Assembly (NCBI GenBank): GCA_017555025.1
Contig: JAFZHC010000066.1
Location: forward strand, 1-64,000
Direction: 5' to 3'
Length of the DNA: 64,000 bases
DNA from: Akkermansia sp.
GTDB taxonomy: Bacteria; Verrucomicrobiota; Verrucomicrobiia; Verrucomicrobiales; Akkermansiaceae
In this document: one piece after another, positions 55,956-64,000 of the stretch
Layout of the letters: each line of letters begins with the position of its first letter
Position numbering within the stretch: the first letter of the stretch is position 1
Translations under genes and position numbers: made by a program
The notes under the pieces: generated by a model
Database searches by the model: none
The model's input: the letters and a program-made list of their open reading frames with translations, nothing else
Told to the model about the DNA's origin: nothing

Positions 55956-56558
55956 ATGGCTAATCTGAACAAAGTCATGCTCATCGGCAACCTCACCGCC
56001 GACCCCGAGGTTCGCCAGACCCCCCGCGGCAACTCCCTTACCGAACTTCGTCTGGCAGTTAACCGCGTATCCAGCGGCCCCAATGAGGGCGAGCGCCGCG
56101 AAGAGACCACTTTCCTTGACGTAACCTGCTGGGGTCGCACCGGCGAGGTTGCAGCTCAGTACCTGAGCAAGGGTCGCCCCGTATTCATCGAAGGTCGCCT
56201 GCAGATGGACACATGGGAAGACAAGCAGACCGGCCAGCGCCGCAGTCGCATTCGCATCATTGCCGAGAATCTTCAGCTGCTCGGCGGTCGTGATGGCGGC
56301 GGCAACTTCAACAATGGAGGTGGCTATCAGGGTGGTTCTCAGGGCGGTTACAATAACGGTGGCGGTTATGGCCACAATGGCGGTTATCAGGGCCAACAGC
56401 GTAACAACGGCTACGGCAACAATGGTGGTTACCAGGGCCAGCAGCACAGCAACGGCTACGGTAACAACGGTGGCTACCAGCAGGGCGGCTACCAACAGGC
56501 ACCGGCTCCTCAGCAGGCTCCCATGCCCGACGAAGCCGATGACGACATCCCGTTCTGA
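55956..56558 (+). CDS. ssb: single-stranded DNA-binding protein
   Basis: SSB coats single-stranded DNA in replication and repair. From ATG 55956 (MANLNKVMLIGNL) the protein has 200 residues. The OB fold covers about 1-110 (TADPEVRQTPRGNSL, FLDVTCWGRTGEVAAQYLSKG, VFIEGRLQMDTWEDKQTGQR). The linker is a Gly/Asn/Gln/Tyr-rich low-complexity region with tandem repeats, and the tail ends in DDDIPF, the conserved partner-binding peptide. An upstream in-frame ATG at 55857 precedes the promoter's -10 and is rejected. Confidence 0.98.
   Translation: MANLNKVMLIGNLTADPEVRQTPRGNSLTELRLAVNRVSSGPNEGERREETTFLDVTCWGRTGEVAAQYLSKGRPVFIEGRLQMDTWEDKQTGQRRSRIRIIAENLQLLGGRDGGGNFNNGGGYQGGSQGGYNNGGGYGHNGGYQGQQRNNGYGNNGGYQGQQHSNGYGNNGGYQQGGYQQAPAPQQAPMPDEADDDIPF
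56382..56471 (+). repeat. two 45-nt imperfect tandem repeats in the ssb linker
   Basis: Units 56382-56426 and 56427-56471 each encode Gly-Tyr-Gln-Gly-Gln-Gln-x-x-Asn-Gly-Tyr-Gly-Asn-Asn-Gly. A partial third copy follows. Differences are mostly at third codon positions. Confidence 0.85.
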
Positions 56559-56589
56559 TAACTTTCTTTAACCTTCAGCTTACTCAAAA

Positions 56590-56617
56590 CCGGCGGGAAC
56601 TCCCCGCCGGATTTTGT
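56590..56617 (+). terminator. terminator of ssb
   Basis: CCGGCGGG (56590-56597) pairs with CCCGCCGG (56603-56610), followed by ATTTTGT. Confidence 0.8.
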
Positions 56618-56659
56618 GAAAGCCTTTTCATCCCCCCCCGAAAAACGACATCTCGCCCC

Positions 56660-57871
56660 ATGTCTTGCAGCTACAAAGAAGCACTGGACTGGCTCTATTC
56701 CACCCAAATGTTCGGCATTAAGCTCGGGCTGGAGGGTATTACCAAACTACTGCAGGCCTGCGGGGTTCTTTATCCCCGTGCTCGCGTAATTCATGTAGCC
56801 GGCACGAATGGTAAAGGCTCCACCTGCGCGTTTGCTGAAAGTGTGGCACGCGCAGCCGGCTACAGCACCGGCCTTTTTACATCCCCTCATTTGGTGGAAT
56901 TCAACGAGCGCATTCGAGTGCAAGGGCAAATGATACCTGATGACGCCGCAGCCAGGCTCATCTGCCGCGTGCGGGACATCATCTTCGACTGGGAGATTAA
57001 GCCCACATTCTTTGAACTAGTGCTGGCTGTGGCGATGATGTACTTTGCCGAGAGGGAGGTAGATATTATCATCTTGGAAACCGGCATGGGAGGTCGGCTC
57101 GATGCCACCAATGCTGTACCCAAAGACGTTGCCGTGCTCACCCCCATCGGTATGGATCACACCCAATACCTCGGCAGCACGCTGGAGGAAATAGCAGCCG
57201 AAAAAGCCGCCATCATTTCCTGGCATCGCCCCGCCCTGAGTGCGCCTCAGCCCCCCGAAGCGGTACGTGCTATTCATGCAGCAGCTCAACGCATGGATAC
57301 CAATTACCGCATCGTGACCGAAGAATGCGAGCTGCCGCTTGGACTGCGCGGACCTCACCAGCGACGCAATGCCGCGCTTGCGCTGGCTGCGCTGCGTGCG
57401 CTGCCCCACTTCCTGGCCGGCGATGAGGAGATTGCCCGAGGCCTGGCTGAGGTACAATGGCCCGGCCGCTTTGAGGAAATTGCCCCGCAGGTTATCATGG
57501 ATGGCGCCCACAACCCGCCGGCCATTCGTGTGCTGGTGGATAGCTGGCAGCAGGCCTATGGAGAACAGAAGGCCCGCTGCATTTATGCCGGCTCGGCAGA
57601 TAAGGCTCTCGATGAAGTGCTGCAGTTACTCTCCCCCATCGTTAAAGAATGGGTATTACCCCCTGTGCAGAGTCCTCGCATCCTCTCCCCGGTTGAAATG
57701 GCTGTTAAGGTACGCTCCATCAGTCAGGCACCCGTCAGCACCCCGGCCACTCTGGCCGAGGCCATAGCTGAGTTACCGCCGTACACACTGATTTGTGGTT
57801 CTTTCTTCCTGCTGGGGGAAGCTAAGGCTCACCTGCGCAACCACTCAGATTACCGCAAAACCGAGCAGTAA
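56660..57871 (+). CDS. folC: folylpolyglutamate synthase / dihydrofolate synthase (FolC)
   Basis: FolC adds glutamate to dihydropteroate and folates. The 403-residue Mur-ligase-fold protein has the ATP loop VAGTNGKGST (near 45-54), the family substrate region GLFTSPHLVEFNERIR, ILETGMGGRLDATN, and TPIGMDHTQYLG. The C-terminal domain has DGAHNPPA. At 403 residues it is slightly short of the E. coli enzyme (422). First gene of a run with the two membrane paralogues. Confidence 0.93.
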   Translation: MSCSYKEALDWLYSTQMFGIKLGLEGITKLLQACGVLYPRARVIHVAGTNGKGSTCAFAESVARAAGYSTGLFTSPHLVEFNERIRVQGQMIPDDAAARLICRVRDIIFDWEIKPTFFELVLAVAMMYFAEREVDIIILETGMGGRLDATNAVPKDVAVLTPIGMDHTQYLGSTLEEIAAEKAAIISWHRPALSAPQPPEAVRAIHAAAQRMDTNYRIVTEECELPLGLRGPHQRRNAALALAALRALPHFLAGDEEIARGLAEVQWPGRFEEIAPQVIMDGAHNPPAIRVLVDSWQQAYGEQKARCIYAGSADKALDEVLQLLSPIVKEWVLPPVQSPRILSPVEMAVKVRSISQAPVSTPATLAEAIAELPPYTLICGSFFLLGEAKAHLRNHSDYRKTEQ

Positions 57872-57885
57872 TCCACCTCCGGTTT

Positions 57886-58599
57886 ATGTCCGCCGATACG
57901 CTCAATATCATTGCCTCGCTGGTATGCCTGACTTACCTGCTGGCATTTGAGCACTTGGGTAAATGGCGCCACCTGCTGAGTGTGGCATTCATCATCGTGA
58001 GTGCCATTTCCGTAATCACGCTGTTGCTGCTGGAGTTGCCGGATGAAGCGGAGGCACCCATGATAGCCTTTGTGCTACTGAGCGGGCACGGACTATGGGA
58101 GCTGGGCAAATGGCTTTTTATCGAAAGCCGTTACCGCCTGCGCAGCCGCAAACGCGCCAACCTCCCCGCACGGCGCCACAAACGTGCCACAATTCCCTAC
58201 CCGCTGAGCAATGCTGAAGTCGTAGCTCACTTTACGGAACTAGCAGCCAAAGATGAGCTGGCAGTTGTAAAACCGGCGCTCAATTTCCTCTCTTGGAACA
58301 ACGGGGAAGACTACATTCTGCAAGTACATCTGCTACCTCAAGGCGGCTGGATTTCCATCTTCTGGTCCCCGGCCGATTTTGAGCTGCGAGATAAGGAGGT
58401 AAAAGCGGCCTGCAAAGCCGCCGAGCTTCCCTGCCACCGCCACCTGCTGGGCATGAGGACACAAGGCATTGCCATCTGCCGCCGCGGTCAAATTACCATT
58501 ACACCGGCAGACCAGCTCATCCATTTCGATGAGTTCCTGCACACCGTCCTCGCGCCGCAAGAGGAGTTCCGCCAATGGTTGAATGATTATCGCGCATAG
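57886..58599 (+). CDS. membrane protein, first of two tandem paralogues
   Basis: The 237-residue protein has about three N-terminal membrane helices (LNIIASLVCLTYLLAFEHL, LLSVAFIIVSAISVITLLLL, APMIAFVLLSGHGLWEL), a basic stretch (RLRSRKRANLPARRHKR), and a soluble C-terminal domain of about 140 residues (TIPYPLSNAEVVAHFTELA, LPQGGWISIFW, LRDKEVKAACKAAELP). The next gene encodes a divergent copy with the same order. I recognise no family. It starts 14 nt after folC. Confidence 0.65.
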   Translation: MSADTLNIIASLVCLTYLLAFEHLGKWRHLLSVAFIIVSAISVITLLLLELPDEAEAPMIAFVLLSGHGLWELGKWLFIESRYRLRSRKRANLPARRHKRATIPYPLSNAEVVAHFTELAAKDELAVVKPALNFLSWNNGEDYILQVHLLPQGGWISIFWSPADFELRDKEVKAACKAAELPCHRHLLGMRTQGIAICRRGQITITPADQLIHFDEFLHTVLAPQEEFRQWLNDYRA

Positions 58600-58604
58600 G
58601 GATT

Positions 58605-59321
58605 ATGATTACTGCTGCTTATACCCTGCTAATCATCGCCGTTCTCTGCTGGTGGTATATTGAAGAACAGCTGCAACAGCGCTTATGGTGCCATCTGCTC
58701 AATGCAACTTCCGTGGCACTGCTGTTCACCATTCATTACCTGTTGCCGGATAGCCGTACACAGGTTCACGAGTTTACCTTCGTAGCAGCCTATTTATTAC
58801 TGTTCCGCTGGCTCTATGCTGCCGGGTTGGAAATATCTGACCGTTACCGAGCACACCGCCAAAGAGCCCGACGAGCAGCCATGCCGTTGCAAAAACCGCT
58901 GTGTACCACATCAACTATTCCGTGCCATTTGAGCATTAAGGAACTCTATGCCCGACTGCGGGAACAATTTACCATCAGCACCGAGAAAAAGGACGTTGAG
59001 TTCACCGCCATGCTGGCGGAAGTAGCGGAGTGCTACGAAGTATGGGCCAAGCCCCTTCCCGCCGGTGGATGGGTACTGGTAGTGTCGGACTACAACAACG
59101 ATGACATTTTGTGCGATAAGGAACTGGAGTTCATATGCTGTAAGCTCGGTAACGTCCTCTCTCCCCGAGATATCACCCCGCCTTGCGACATTACCGCGCT
59201 TGGCATCTGCCATGAAGGGCGGTTGTACATCAGCCCTGCTTCGTGTGCCGAGCTTATTGAGCAGTTGGATATTATTAATGTAAGCCCCGAAAGCCCGGAC
59301 TCACCTTCGGAGAATGGTTAG
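58605..59321 (+). CDS. membrane protein, second of two tandem paralogues
   Basis: The 238-residue protein repeats the plan of the previous one: three membrane helices, an Arg-rich stretch (RYRAHRQRARRAAM), then a soluble domain whose landmarks line up (STIPCHLSIKELYARLREQF, LPAGGWVLVVSD, CDKELEFICCKLG, ITALGICHEGRLYISPAS). The neighbour's equivalents are TIPYPLSNAEV, LPQGGWISIFW, RDKEVKAACKAAE and GIAICRRGQITITPAD. It starts 5 nt after the neighbour stops. Function is unknown. Confidence 0.65.
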   Translation: MITAAYTLLIIAVLCWWYIEEQLQQRLWCHLLNATSVALLFTIHYLLPDSRTQVHEFTFVAAYLLLFRWLYAAGLEISDRYRAHRQRARRAAMPLQKPLCTTSTIPCHLSIKELYARLREQFTISTEKKDVEFTAMLAEVAECYEVWAKPLPAGGWVLVVSDYNNDDILCDKELEFICCKLGNVLSPRDITPPCDITALGICHEGRLYISPASCAELIEQLDIINVSPESPDSPSENG

Positions 59322-59338
59322 TGCGAAAAAACTTTTTA

Positions 59339-59366
59339 TTGACTCAACCTCTACATGTGCTATCAT
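59339..59366 (+). promoter_or_regulatory. promoter of the Sel1 gene
   Basis: TTGACT (59339-59344), 16 nt, TATCAT (59361-59366). Leader of about 25 nt. Confidence 0.65.
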
Positions 59367-59396
59367 TTTTCCGAGCATGATAGATAGTCCGCAATC

Positions 59397-60506
59397 ATGA
59401 ATTTTGCTCTCTTTTACAAGATTTTCGGCAAACAACTCCTGGCCTCAGCGCTGGGGGTGGTTGGCGGAGCTCTTCTTCTGAGCACACCCCAAGCAGCGGC
59501 TCAGTCCAATAAGCAATTGCTTGAGGAAGCTCGACGCGGCGACCCCGTCGCCATGCGACGATTGGGGTACCGTCTTAATCAGGGACTATCTCTTAAACGC
59601 GACCTCCGTAGTGCCGTAGGATGGTGGAAGAAAGCCGCTGAGAAGGGCGATTCACGTGCGCTCGTTTATCTGGGCGACTTGCACCTGAAAGGCGAGTACT
59701 ATGCCGAAAACCGAAAGAAAGCCGTCGAATTGTACCGCGAAGCGGCTAACATGGGCGATGAAGTGGCGATACAACGCCTCGACAAATACGCACCCAAACC
59801 AAAAACAAGCAACCCCAAACCTGATCCTAAGCCAAAGGCAGAGCCAAAGCCTGAGCCACCCCCTGAGCCGGAACCCGAGCCACCTCAGGCTCCCCATGTA
59901 TCCGCGAACAATAGCATAACGGAAACCACACAAGCGGCACAAAATATCGCCCATGCTGCACGAGATAACAAAATCAAGCGCATTGTTTGCTTGCAATCTT
60001 TCCCGGCAAATGGCTGGAAAGATGATGCGCTGGCCCAAAAACTATACTCACAGATAAGCAGAACAATTGCCACGAGAATTGACATACAAAGTTCCGATGA
60101 AGAAGAGGAGCTTACAACCAACCAGCCCAATACAACGGCCATCCTGGTGGGTGAGATTTTCTACAGCAAAGATGAGCCCGTCGGGTATATCACCTACCGC
60201 CTCTACCGCGCCGACAACAGAGCCATCATTGCGGCAGGTTGTCATGTAGTAGGATGGAATGATAGCGAAATAAGTCAAATGTCAGCTACTGAGCAGGAAA
60301 AATTACCCCCTGCAAACGAAGAAAAGCTGGAGAAAATGGCAAATCTGATGAGTAGGCTCTATTCCTCTCAATCCTTGGGGCTCAATCCAAACAAATCTCT
60401 AAAAGGCAAGAGTACCCCGCCCCTGCGCTTGATGTACGCCCGCCTCATACCCGAACTACTCAAAAAAGGCCTCAAGCTCTATGAGCCCGAGACCTTTGAT
60501 GATTGA
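59397..60506 (+). CDS. secreted Sel1-repeat protein
   Basis: The 369-residue protein has a signal peptide (ASALGVVGGALLLSTPQAAA). Two Sel1-like repeats follow: LKRDLRSAVGWWKKAAEKGD and NRKKAVELYREAANMGDE. A Pro/Lys/Glu linker (about 130-165) leads to a C-terminal domain of about 200 residues (RIVCLQSFPANGWKDDALA, ILVGEIFYSKDEPVGYITY). Sel1 domains bind proteins in the envelope. The C-terminal domain is unassigned. It is convergent with the GDYXXLXY gene. Confidence 0.75.
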   Translation: MNFALFYKIFGKQLLASALGVVGGALLLSTPQAAAQSNKQLLEEARRGDPVAMRRLGYRLNQGLSLKRDLRSAVGWWKKAAEKGDSRALVYLGDLHLKGEYYAENRKKAVELYREAANMGDEVAIQRLDKYAPKPKTSNPKPDPKPKAEPKPEPPPEPEPEPPQAPHVSANNSITETTQAAQNIAHAARDNKIKRIVCLQSFPANGWKDDALAQKLYSQISRTIATRIDIQSSDEEEELTTNQPNTTAILVGEIFYSKDEPVGYITYRLYRADNRAIIAAGCHVVGWNDSEISQMSATEQEKLPPANEEKLEKMANLMSRLYSSQSLGLNPNKSLKGKSTPPLRLMYARLIPELLKKGLKLYEPETFDD

Positions 60507-60530
60507 TATCCGTGTATTACTGCTATCGGT

Positions 60531-61421
60531 TCACTTTGAGGCTTCCAATAAAGGGAAGCTGCCTGTACGCATCAGCTCTATGGCTTCCACCCAGGGGATA
60601 TTGTTGAGATAGAGCTGTTTCACGATAAGACCATTGCGGCCGCGGCAGGCAAAATCCACCGTGGTGACAATGCGCTCCAAGGGGAAGGGCTTACCCTCAT
60701 TAAGAATCCCTTTCCGAGCCATCTGCCCTTCCTGCCAAGCGGTTCGGGGCTCGCCGGTTTTCTCAGGTACATAAAAGCGGAAGTAACAACTACTGTTGTA
60801 ATCCCCAACGCAGAGTTTTAACGTCACCGTTGCTTTAACCTTATATTTTCCATCCGCATACTCCACCCCATTATTGATGTTGCCATCCATAGCAGTACGC
60901 AGCTCACCCGGGCGAGGCACATCAAGTTCACTACCGGCCTTCACTACACGCACAAGGGTAGCGGAGCCTTGCTTATTGACACGCCAGTATCCGGCCAAAT
61001 CTCTCAGATAACGATTGTCTTGATAGGATACACCGATGGCACCATCATTGCTCGCAGCGCGTGCCGGAATACCCACTACATCCTCCGCTTTAATTTCTCT
61101 GCGCTCCATACGCCCGTTCTCACCCTCAACCCACACATTCACGACATCATCACCATCATCCCCTCGGGATTTCGGTCCATATTCCTCATCCCAATACAAG
61201 AGGTCAGAGAACAACGGCGAAGTTAACGGGTGGTTAAACCGGCACACAAATTGCACATAATCACCGCGAAATATATCACGAGGGTCGAGGGCATCGCATA
61301 CTACATTAAGCGTGGCAGCCTCAGCTATTTCCTCCGTACGAGCGTGGTAATTATAGCCCAGCCAGGCGAGCTGACCGAGCACTACTGCGGACATCAGAAT
61401 AAGAGACAGACGTTTTTTCAT
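60531..61421 (-). CDS. GDYXXLXY-domain protein
   Basis: The 296-residue protein has an N-terminal membrane helix (LSLILMSAVVLGQLAWLGYNY) and early family residues PRDIFRGDYVQFVCRF, matching the GDYXXLXY pattern. The rest is probably extracytoplasmic beta structure. This family is usually encoded next to a DUF2157 membrane protein, and that is the case here: the start overlaps the stop of the upstream gene by 4 nt. Function is unknown. Confidence 0.8.
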   Translation of the reverse strand: MKKRLSLILMSAVVLGQLAWLGYNYHARTEEIAEAATLNVVCDALDPRDIFRGDYVQFVCRFNHPLTSPLFSDLLYWDEEYGPKSRGDDGDDVVNVWVEGENGRMERREIKAEDVVGIPARAASNDGAIGVSYQDNRYLRDLAGYWRVNKQGSATLVRVVKAGSELDVPRPGELRTAMDGNINNGVEYADGKYKVKATVTLKLCVGDYNSSCYFRFYVPEKTGEPRTAWQEGQMARKGILNEGKPFPLERIVTTVDFACRGRNGLIVKQLYLNNIPWVEAIELMRTGSFPLLEASK

Positions 61422-62593
61422 ACTTGGGAAGAAGAAGGTTGGATGTTCTTAACGGCACGGATGAGGCGACGGCGACTCTTCTCGAGCAGCAGCCCCAGCC
61501 CCAATAACAACAGACCGGCCACCACCAGAACAAGCCCGGAGAAAGTGTAACTATCGAGAACATCGGCCACCAGAGCAATGGCTGTATACACCACCATGAG
61601 GGTTCCGACGTTAATCCAGCTCATGCGCAAAGCACGCACGCCGCAGAACATCATGAGCAGCGCCATCAGGAAGTAAATGAGAATACCTACAAACGGCTCG
61701 AACCGGTACCCTATCACGTCTGACTGCTCTACAAGCCCCATCAGGAACAGGCAGGGCTGCACCAAACTAAGGATTGCAGACACACCGCACCAGGGCATCC
61801 AAGCCACATCGCGCGGCTTCAGGGCAAACAAGACCACGGGTACTACCGCCATAATCACACAACTCGTTACATCCAACGACTCAGGAGGCAAATTATCATA
61901 CATCATTGCCTGCGCAACACTCATCCCCACCAACAGCATCGCAGGTGCAATCCATTTATAGCTATTCCAGCGCTCAGATGCCGTGTTCCACCGCTCTGCC
62001 ACAGCCCACCAAACAGCGACCAACAAAGGCAAAGCATTGTACATGTAATCATCCCTCCAACCGGGTATCCAATTCTCAAACTGCAGGTAACTAGCCCTGC
62101 CATGCCCCAAAACTACCAGCTCCACAAAGGACACCAACACCACCGCCCATATCAGGAAACGCTGACGACAAATGAACGGTATGAACACAATGCCTGCAAA
62201 AAAGAGCGTACAGCCCTCGACAAAAGGATTTTGCAACTGAAAAATCTGCCCGTAGAGAGCAATGCAGGCCAACCACATGCCACCACCGCAAAACCCCAGC
62301 ACCTCTGCCGTGATGGGGTGTACCTCGCGCTGCTTTGCCCAAGCAAGCCAGAACCCCGCCATCAACAGCATGGCCACCAGCATCTTCACCAAAGCGGGGA
62401 TGGTGTACCAATTGGCCGACACCAGCATCACCACACCGGCCACAATCAGCCCCGCCGCCAATATCGACAGGCAAATCAGCAGCCAGCGCATCCCCTTCCC
62501 CTCATTCAGGTTGAAATGCTCCACAATAGCATCCCGCTGAGCCGGAGAAATAAGTCTCGCAGCCAATATCTTATCGATGTCACTACGTTTCAT
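61418..62593 (-). CDS. DUF2157-family membrane protein
   Basis: The 391-residue protein has a short cytosolic lead (LISPAQRDAIVEHFNLNEGK, typical of DUF2157) and about ten membrane helices. It is translationally coupled to the GDYXXLXY gene by an ATGA overlap and follows the rhodanese gene by 13 nt. In other bacteria the two families travel together, so they probably form one membrane unit of unknown role. Confidence 0.82.
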   Translation of the reverse strand: MKRSDIDKILAARLISPAQRDAIVEHFNLNEGKGMRWLLICLSILAAGLIVAGVVMLVSANWYTIPALVKMLVAMLLMAGFWLAWAKQREVHPITAEVLGFCGGGMWLACIALYGQIFQLQNPFVEGCTLFFAGIVFIPFICRQRFLIWAVVLVSFVELVVLGHGRASYLQFENWIPGWRDDYMYNALPLLVAVWWAVAERWNTASERWNSYKWIAPAMLLVGMSVAQAMMYDNLPPESLDVTSCVIMAVVPVVLFALKPRDVAWMPWCGVSAILSLVQPCLFLMGLVEQSDVIGYRFEPFVGILIYFLMALLMMFCGVRALRMSWINVGTLMVVYTAIALVADVLDSYTFSGLVLVVAGLLLLGLGLLLEKSRRRLIRAVKNIQPSSSQV

Positions 62594-62606
62594 GTTGATA
62601 ATATCA

Positions 62607-63092
62607 TTATTGGAAATTAACCATACCGGCAGCCTTCAGCACATCCCAGCCGCCCTCCAGCACATAAATAGGGGCCTCCGTCAGCTGCAACTCCCGCAGC
62701 TCACGAGCAATATCCTCCGACGTCGTACAATCATTCGTACAGAACACCACAATGCACTCCCCTCGGTCGCCGGCCTCCATCAGGCGCTCTACCGCAGCAT
62801 CCAGCAAGGTCTGCTTCTGCGCACCGGGGCGTACCGGGAACATGCGGTTATCATTAAACATGAGGTGGTTGATTTCAAAATCACTCTCACTTCGCGCATC
62901 TATCCACACCACCTTATCACCATACTGCGCACGCACCGTCTCCAGACACACCCGCCCCTCCGGCAACGATGACTGTACACAGGCAGGCAGACGGCGCGGG
63001 GCAAACCAAGCGGCATCCACCCAATACAGCACCAGGGCCAGAGCCAGAATCATGAAGCCAAGTCGGATAAGCTGGGCAAAGGTATCTTTCAT
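62607..63092 (-). CDS. rhodanese-like domain protein, membrane-anchored
   Basis: The 161-residue protein has one N-terminal helix (LGFMILALALVLYWVDAAW) and a rhodanese domain with VVWIDARSESDFEINHL and the active-site loop VVFCTNDCTTSED, where the Cys is present. It may transfer sulfur or act in redox sensing. First gene of the rhodanese-DUF2157-GDYXXLXY unit. An AGGGGTGG precedes the ATG. Confidence 0.85.
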   Translation of the reverse strand: MKDTFAQLIRLGFMILALALVLYWVDAAWFAPRRLPACVQSSLPEGRVCLETVRAQYGDKVVWIDARSESDFEINHLMFNDNRMFPVRPGAQKQTLLDAAVERLMEAGDRGECIVVFCTNDCTTSEDIARELRELQLTEAPIYVLEGGWDVLKAAGMVNFQ

Positions 63093-63101
63093 TCCACCCC
63101 T

Positions 63102-63130
63102 CTTTTACCATACAAAACCCATGCTGTCAA
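63102..63130 (-). promoter_or_regulatory. promoter of the rhodanese operon
   Basis: On the minus strand a perfect TTGACA (63125-63130), 17 nt, TAAAAG (63102-63107). The ATG is 9 nt downstream. It lies back to back with the rph promoter. Confidence 0.6.
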
Positions 63131-63143
63131 TTTCGTTTTTTAG

Positions 63144-63172
63144 TTGAAATATGGGTCACTCTGTGGTAAACA
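63144..63172 (+). promoter_or_regulatory. leaderless-type promoter of rph
   Basis: TTGAAA (63144-63149), 17 nt, TAAACA (63167-63172), then exactly 6 nt to the ATG at 63179. Confidence 0.65.
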
Positions 63173-63178
63173 TAGGTC

Positions 63179-63958
63179 ATGCAACGTCTCAACAACCGAG
63201 GGCTGAATGAAATGCGCCCGCTCGAATTCGTACTCGATGTGGCCCCCCACGCCACAGCCTCCGTGCTCTCCTGCTTCGGCAACACCCGCGTTATCTGCGC
63301 CGTCACTATCGAAGAGGACGTCCCGCGCTGGATGAAGGCTCAGGGCGTTCCCGGCGGCTGGCTTACCGCCGAATACGCCATGCTCCCCTACTCCACCCTC
63401 GACCGTAAGCGCCGCGACAGCACCGCCGGCAAGGTAGATGGGCGCTCCGTCGAAATTCAGCGCCTCATTGGCCGTTCCCTGCGTGCCGTGATGGATTTGG
63501 AGGCTCTCGGCCAGCGCACCGTATGGATTGACTGCGACGTTCTACAGGCAGATGGCGGCACCCGTACCGCTTCCATCACCGGTGCTGCTGTGGCTCTTGC
63601 CATTGCCATCAACCGCATTATGGCAAAAGGGGCTATCACCACCAACCCCATGCGCCAGCTCGTCTCTGCTGTCTCGGTCGGCAAGCTGCAGGGCACTCCC
63701 ATTCTCGACCTCTGCTATGTGGAAGATAAGGATGCCGAGGTGGACATGAACGTCGTCATGACTGAACAGGGTCAATACGTTGAGGTACAGGGCAGCGGCG
63801 AGGAAGCCGTCTTCACCGCCGAAGAAATGGCTCAGATGCTCACGCTGGCCTCCAAGGGCATTGCCGATATTACGGCTGCCCAAAAGGAAGCCATTGCCCG
63901 CGCAGATCAACCCACGGCAGAGGACTTCAATTCCCTGCGCGATTTCTTCGCCAAGTAA
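63179..63958 (+). CDS. rph: ribonuclease PH
   Basis: RNase PH trims tRNA 3' ends by phosphorolysis. The 259-residue protein has the family sequence: NEMRPLEFVLDVAPHATASV, GNTRVICAVTIEEDVPRWM, WLTAEYAMLPYSTLDRKRRD, GRSVEIQRLIGRSLRAVMD and DCDVLQADGGTRTASITGA. Length is slightly above the usual 240 because of a C-terminal helix. After the stop at 63958 the last 42 nt hold nothing identifiable. Confidence 0.97.
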   Translation: MQRLNNRGLNEMRPLEFVLDVAPHATASVLSCFGNTRVICAVTIEEDVPRWMKAQGVPGGWLTAEYAMLPYSTLDRKRRDSTAGKVDGRSVEIQRLIGRSLRAVMDLEALGQRTVWIDCDVLQADGGTRTASITGAAVALAIAINRIMAKGAITTNPMRQLVSAVSVGKLQGTPILDLCYVEDKDAEVDMNVVMTEQGQYVEVQGSGEEAVFTAEEMAQMLTLASKGIADITAAQKEAIARADQPTAEDFNSLRDFFAK

Positions 63959-64000
63959 ATATCCCGTTAAAAATCCGCGCCGTGGTGATAATTTTCACTC

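Noticed and set aside
56382-56471. Possible CRISPR-like or satellite repeat
   Set aside because: The repeats are coding, directly adjacent without spacers, and encode the SSB linker.

Overview
The window reads as a continuous stretch of chromosome from a Gram-negative, gut-type bacterium. It carries outer-membrane and lipoprotein signals, class A PBP and Amidase_3 cell-wall enzymes, an NahK-like N-acetylhexosamine kinase, a GT10 fucosyltransferase-like gene and several secreted peptidases. Gene content, moderately high GC and scarce Shine-Dalgarno sequences fit Verrucomicrobiota, perhaps an Akkermansia relative. That placement is inference from gene style; no rRNA or other decisive marker is present. 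I found no tRNA, rRNA, CRISPR array, insertion sequence or prophage.

Layout. 0.2-7 kb: a barrel-like outer-membrane protein behind a consensus promoter, an acyl-activating ligase with a degenerate acyltransferase domain, and a secreted coiled-coil/TPR protein followed by a YggS-type PLP protein. 7-14.4 kb: a secreted protein, the NahK-like kinase, another secreted protein, a second divergent ligase, a Ser/Thr kinase and a 47-residue ribbon-helix-helix protein. 14.4-23.7 kb: uvrB, a degenerate ThDP enzyme, recR, a membrane protein, fabF, then a SAM-fold protein / FtsB-like / ruvC operon and an ankyrin protein. 23.8-31.8 kb: CPA2 antiporter, SNF2 helicase, class A PBP. 32-42.9 kb: acnA, a lipoprotein, a flavin reductase, the GT10 protein, two tandem amidases (one lacking its catalytic Glu), an M28 peptidase, a SulP transporter and a lipoprotein gene split by an in-frame amber codon. 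42.9-50.3 kb (minus): grpE-dnaJ-rsmE-M3 peptidase, and lpdA-GYF_2-TRIC. 50.4-54.6 kb: an unrecognised two-gene membrane cassette and a second secreted M3 peptidase. 54.8-64 kb: smpB, rpoZ, ssb, folC, two tandem membrane paralogues, a Sel1 protein, a rhodanese/DUF2157/GDYXXLXY operon and rph.

Two themes run through the window. First, promoters can be read by eye: most have a -35 of the form (G)CTTGC or TTGAC, a 16-18 nt spacer and a TANNNT -10. In eight genes the -10 box ends exactly 6 nt before the ATG, which predicts leaderless mRNAs. Second, several enzymes sit beside or contain catalytically degenerate versions: two ligases with a broken acyltransferase motif, a ThDP protein without its GDG motif, and an amidase with Glu replaced by Leu. 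The strongest candidates for undescribed biology are the two-gene membrane cassette at 50.4-52.2 kb, the leaderless promoter class with its 47-residue RHH protein, and the tandem membrane paralogues at 57.9-59.3 kb.
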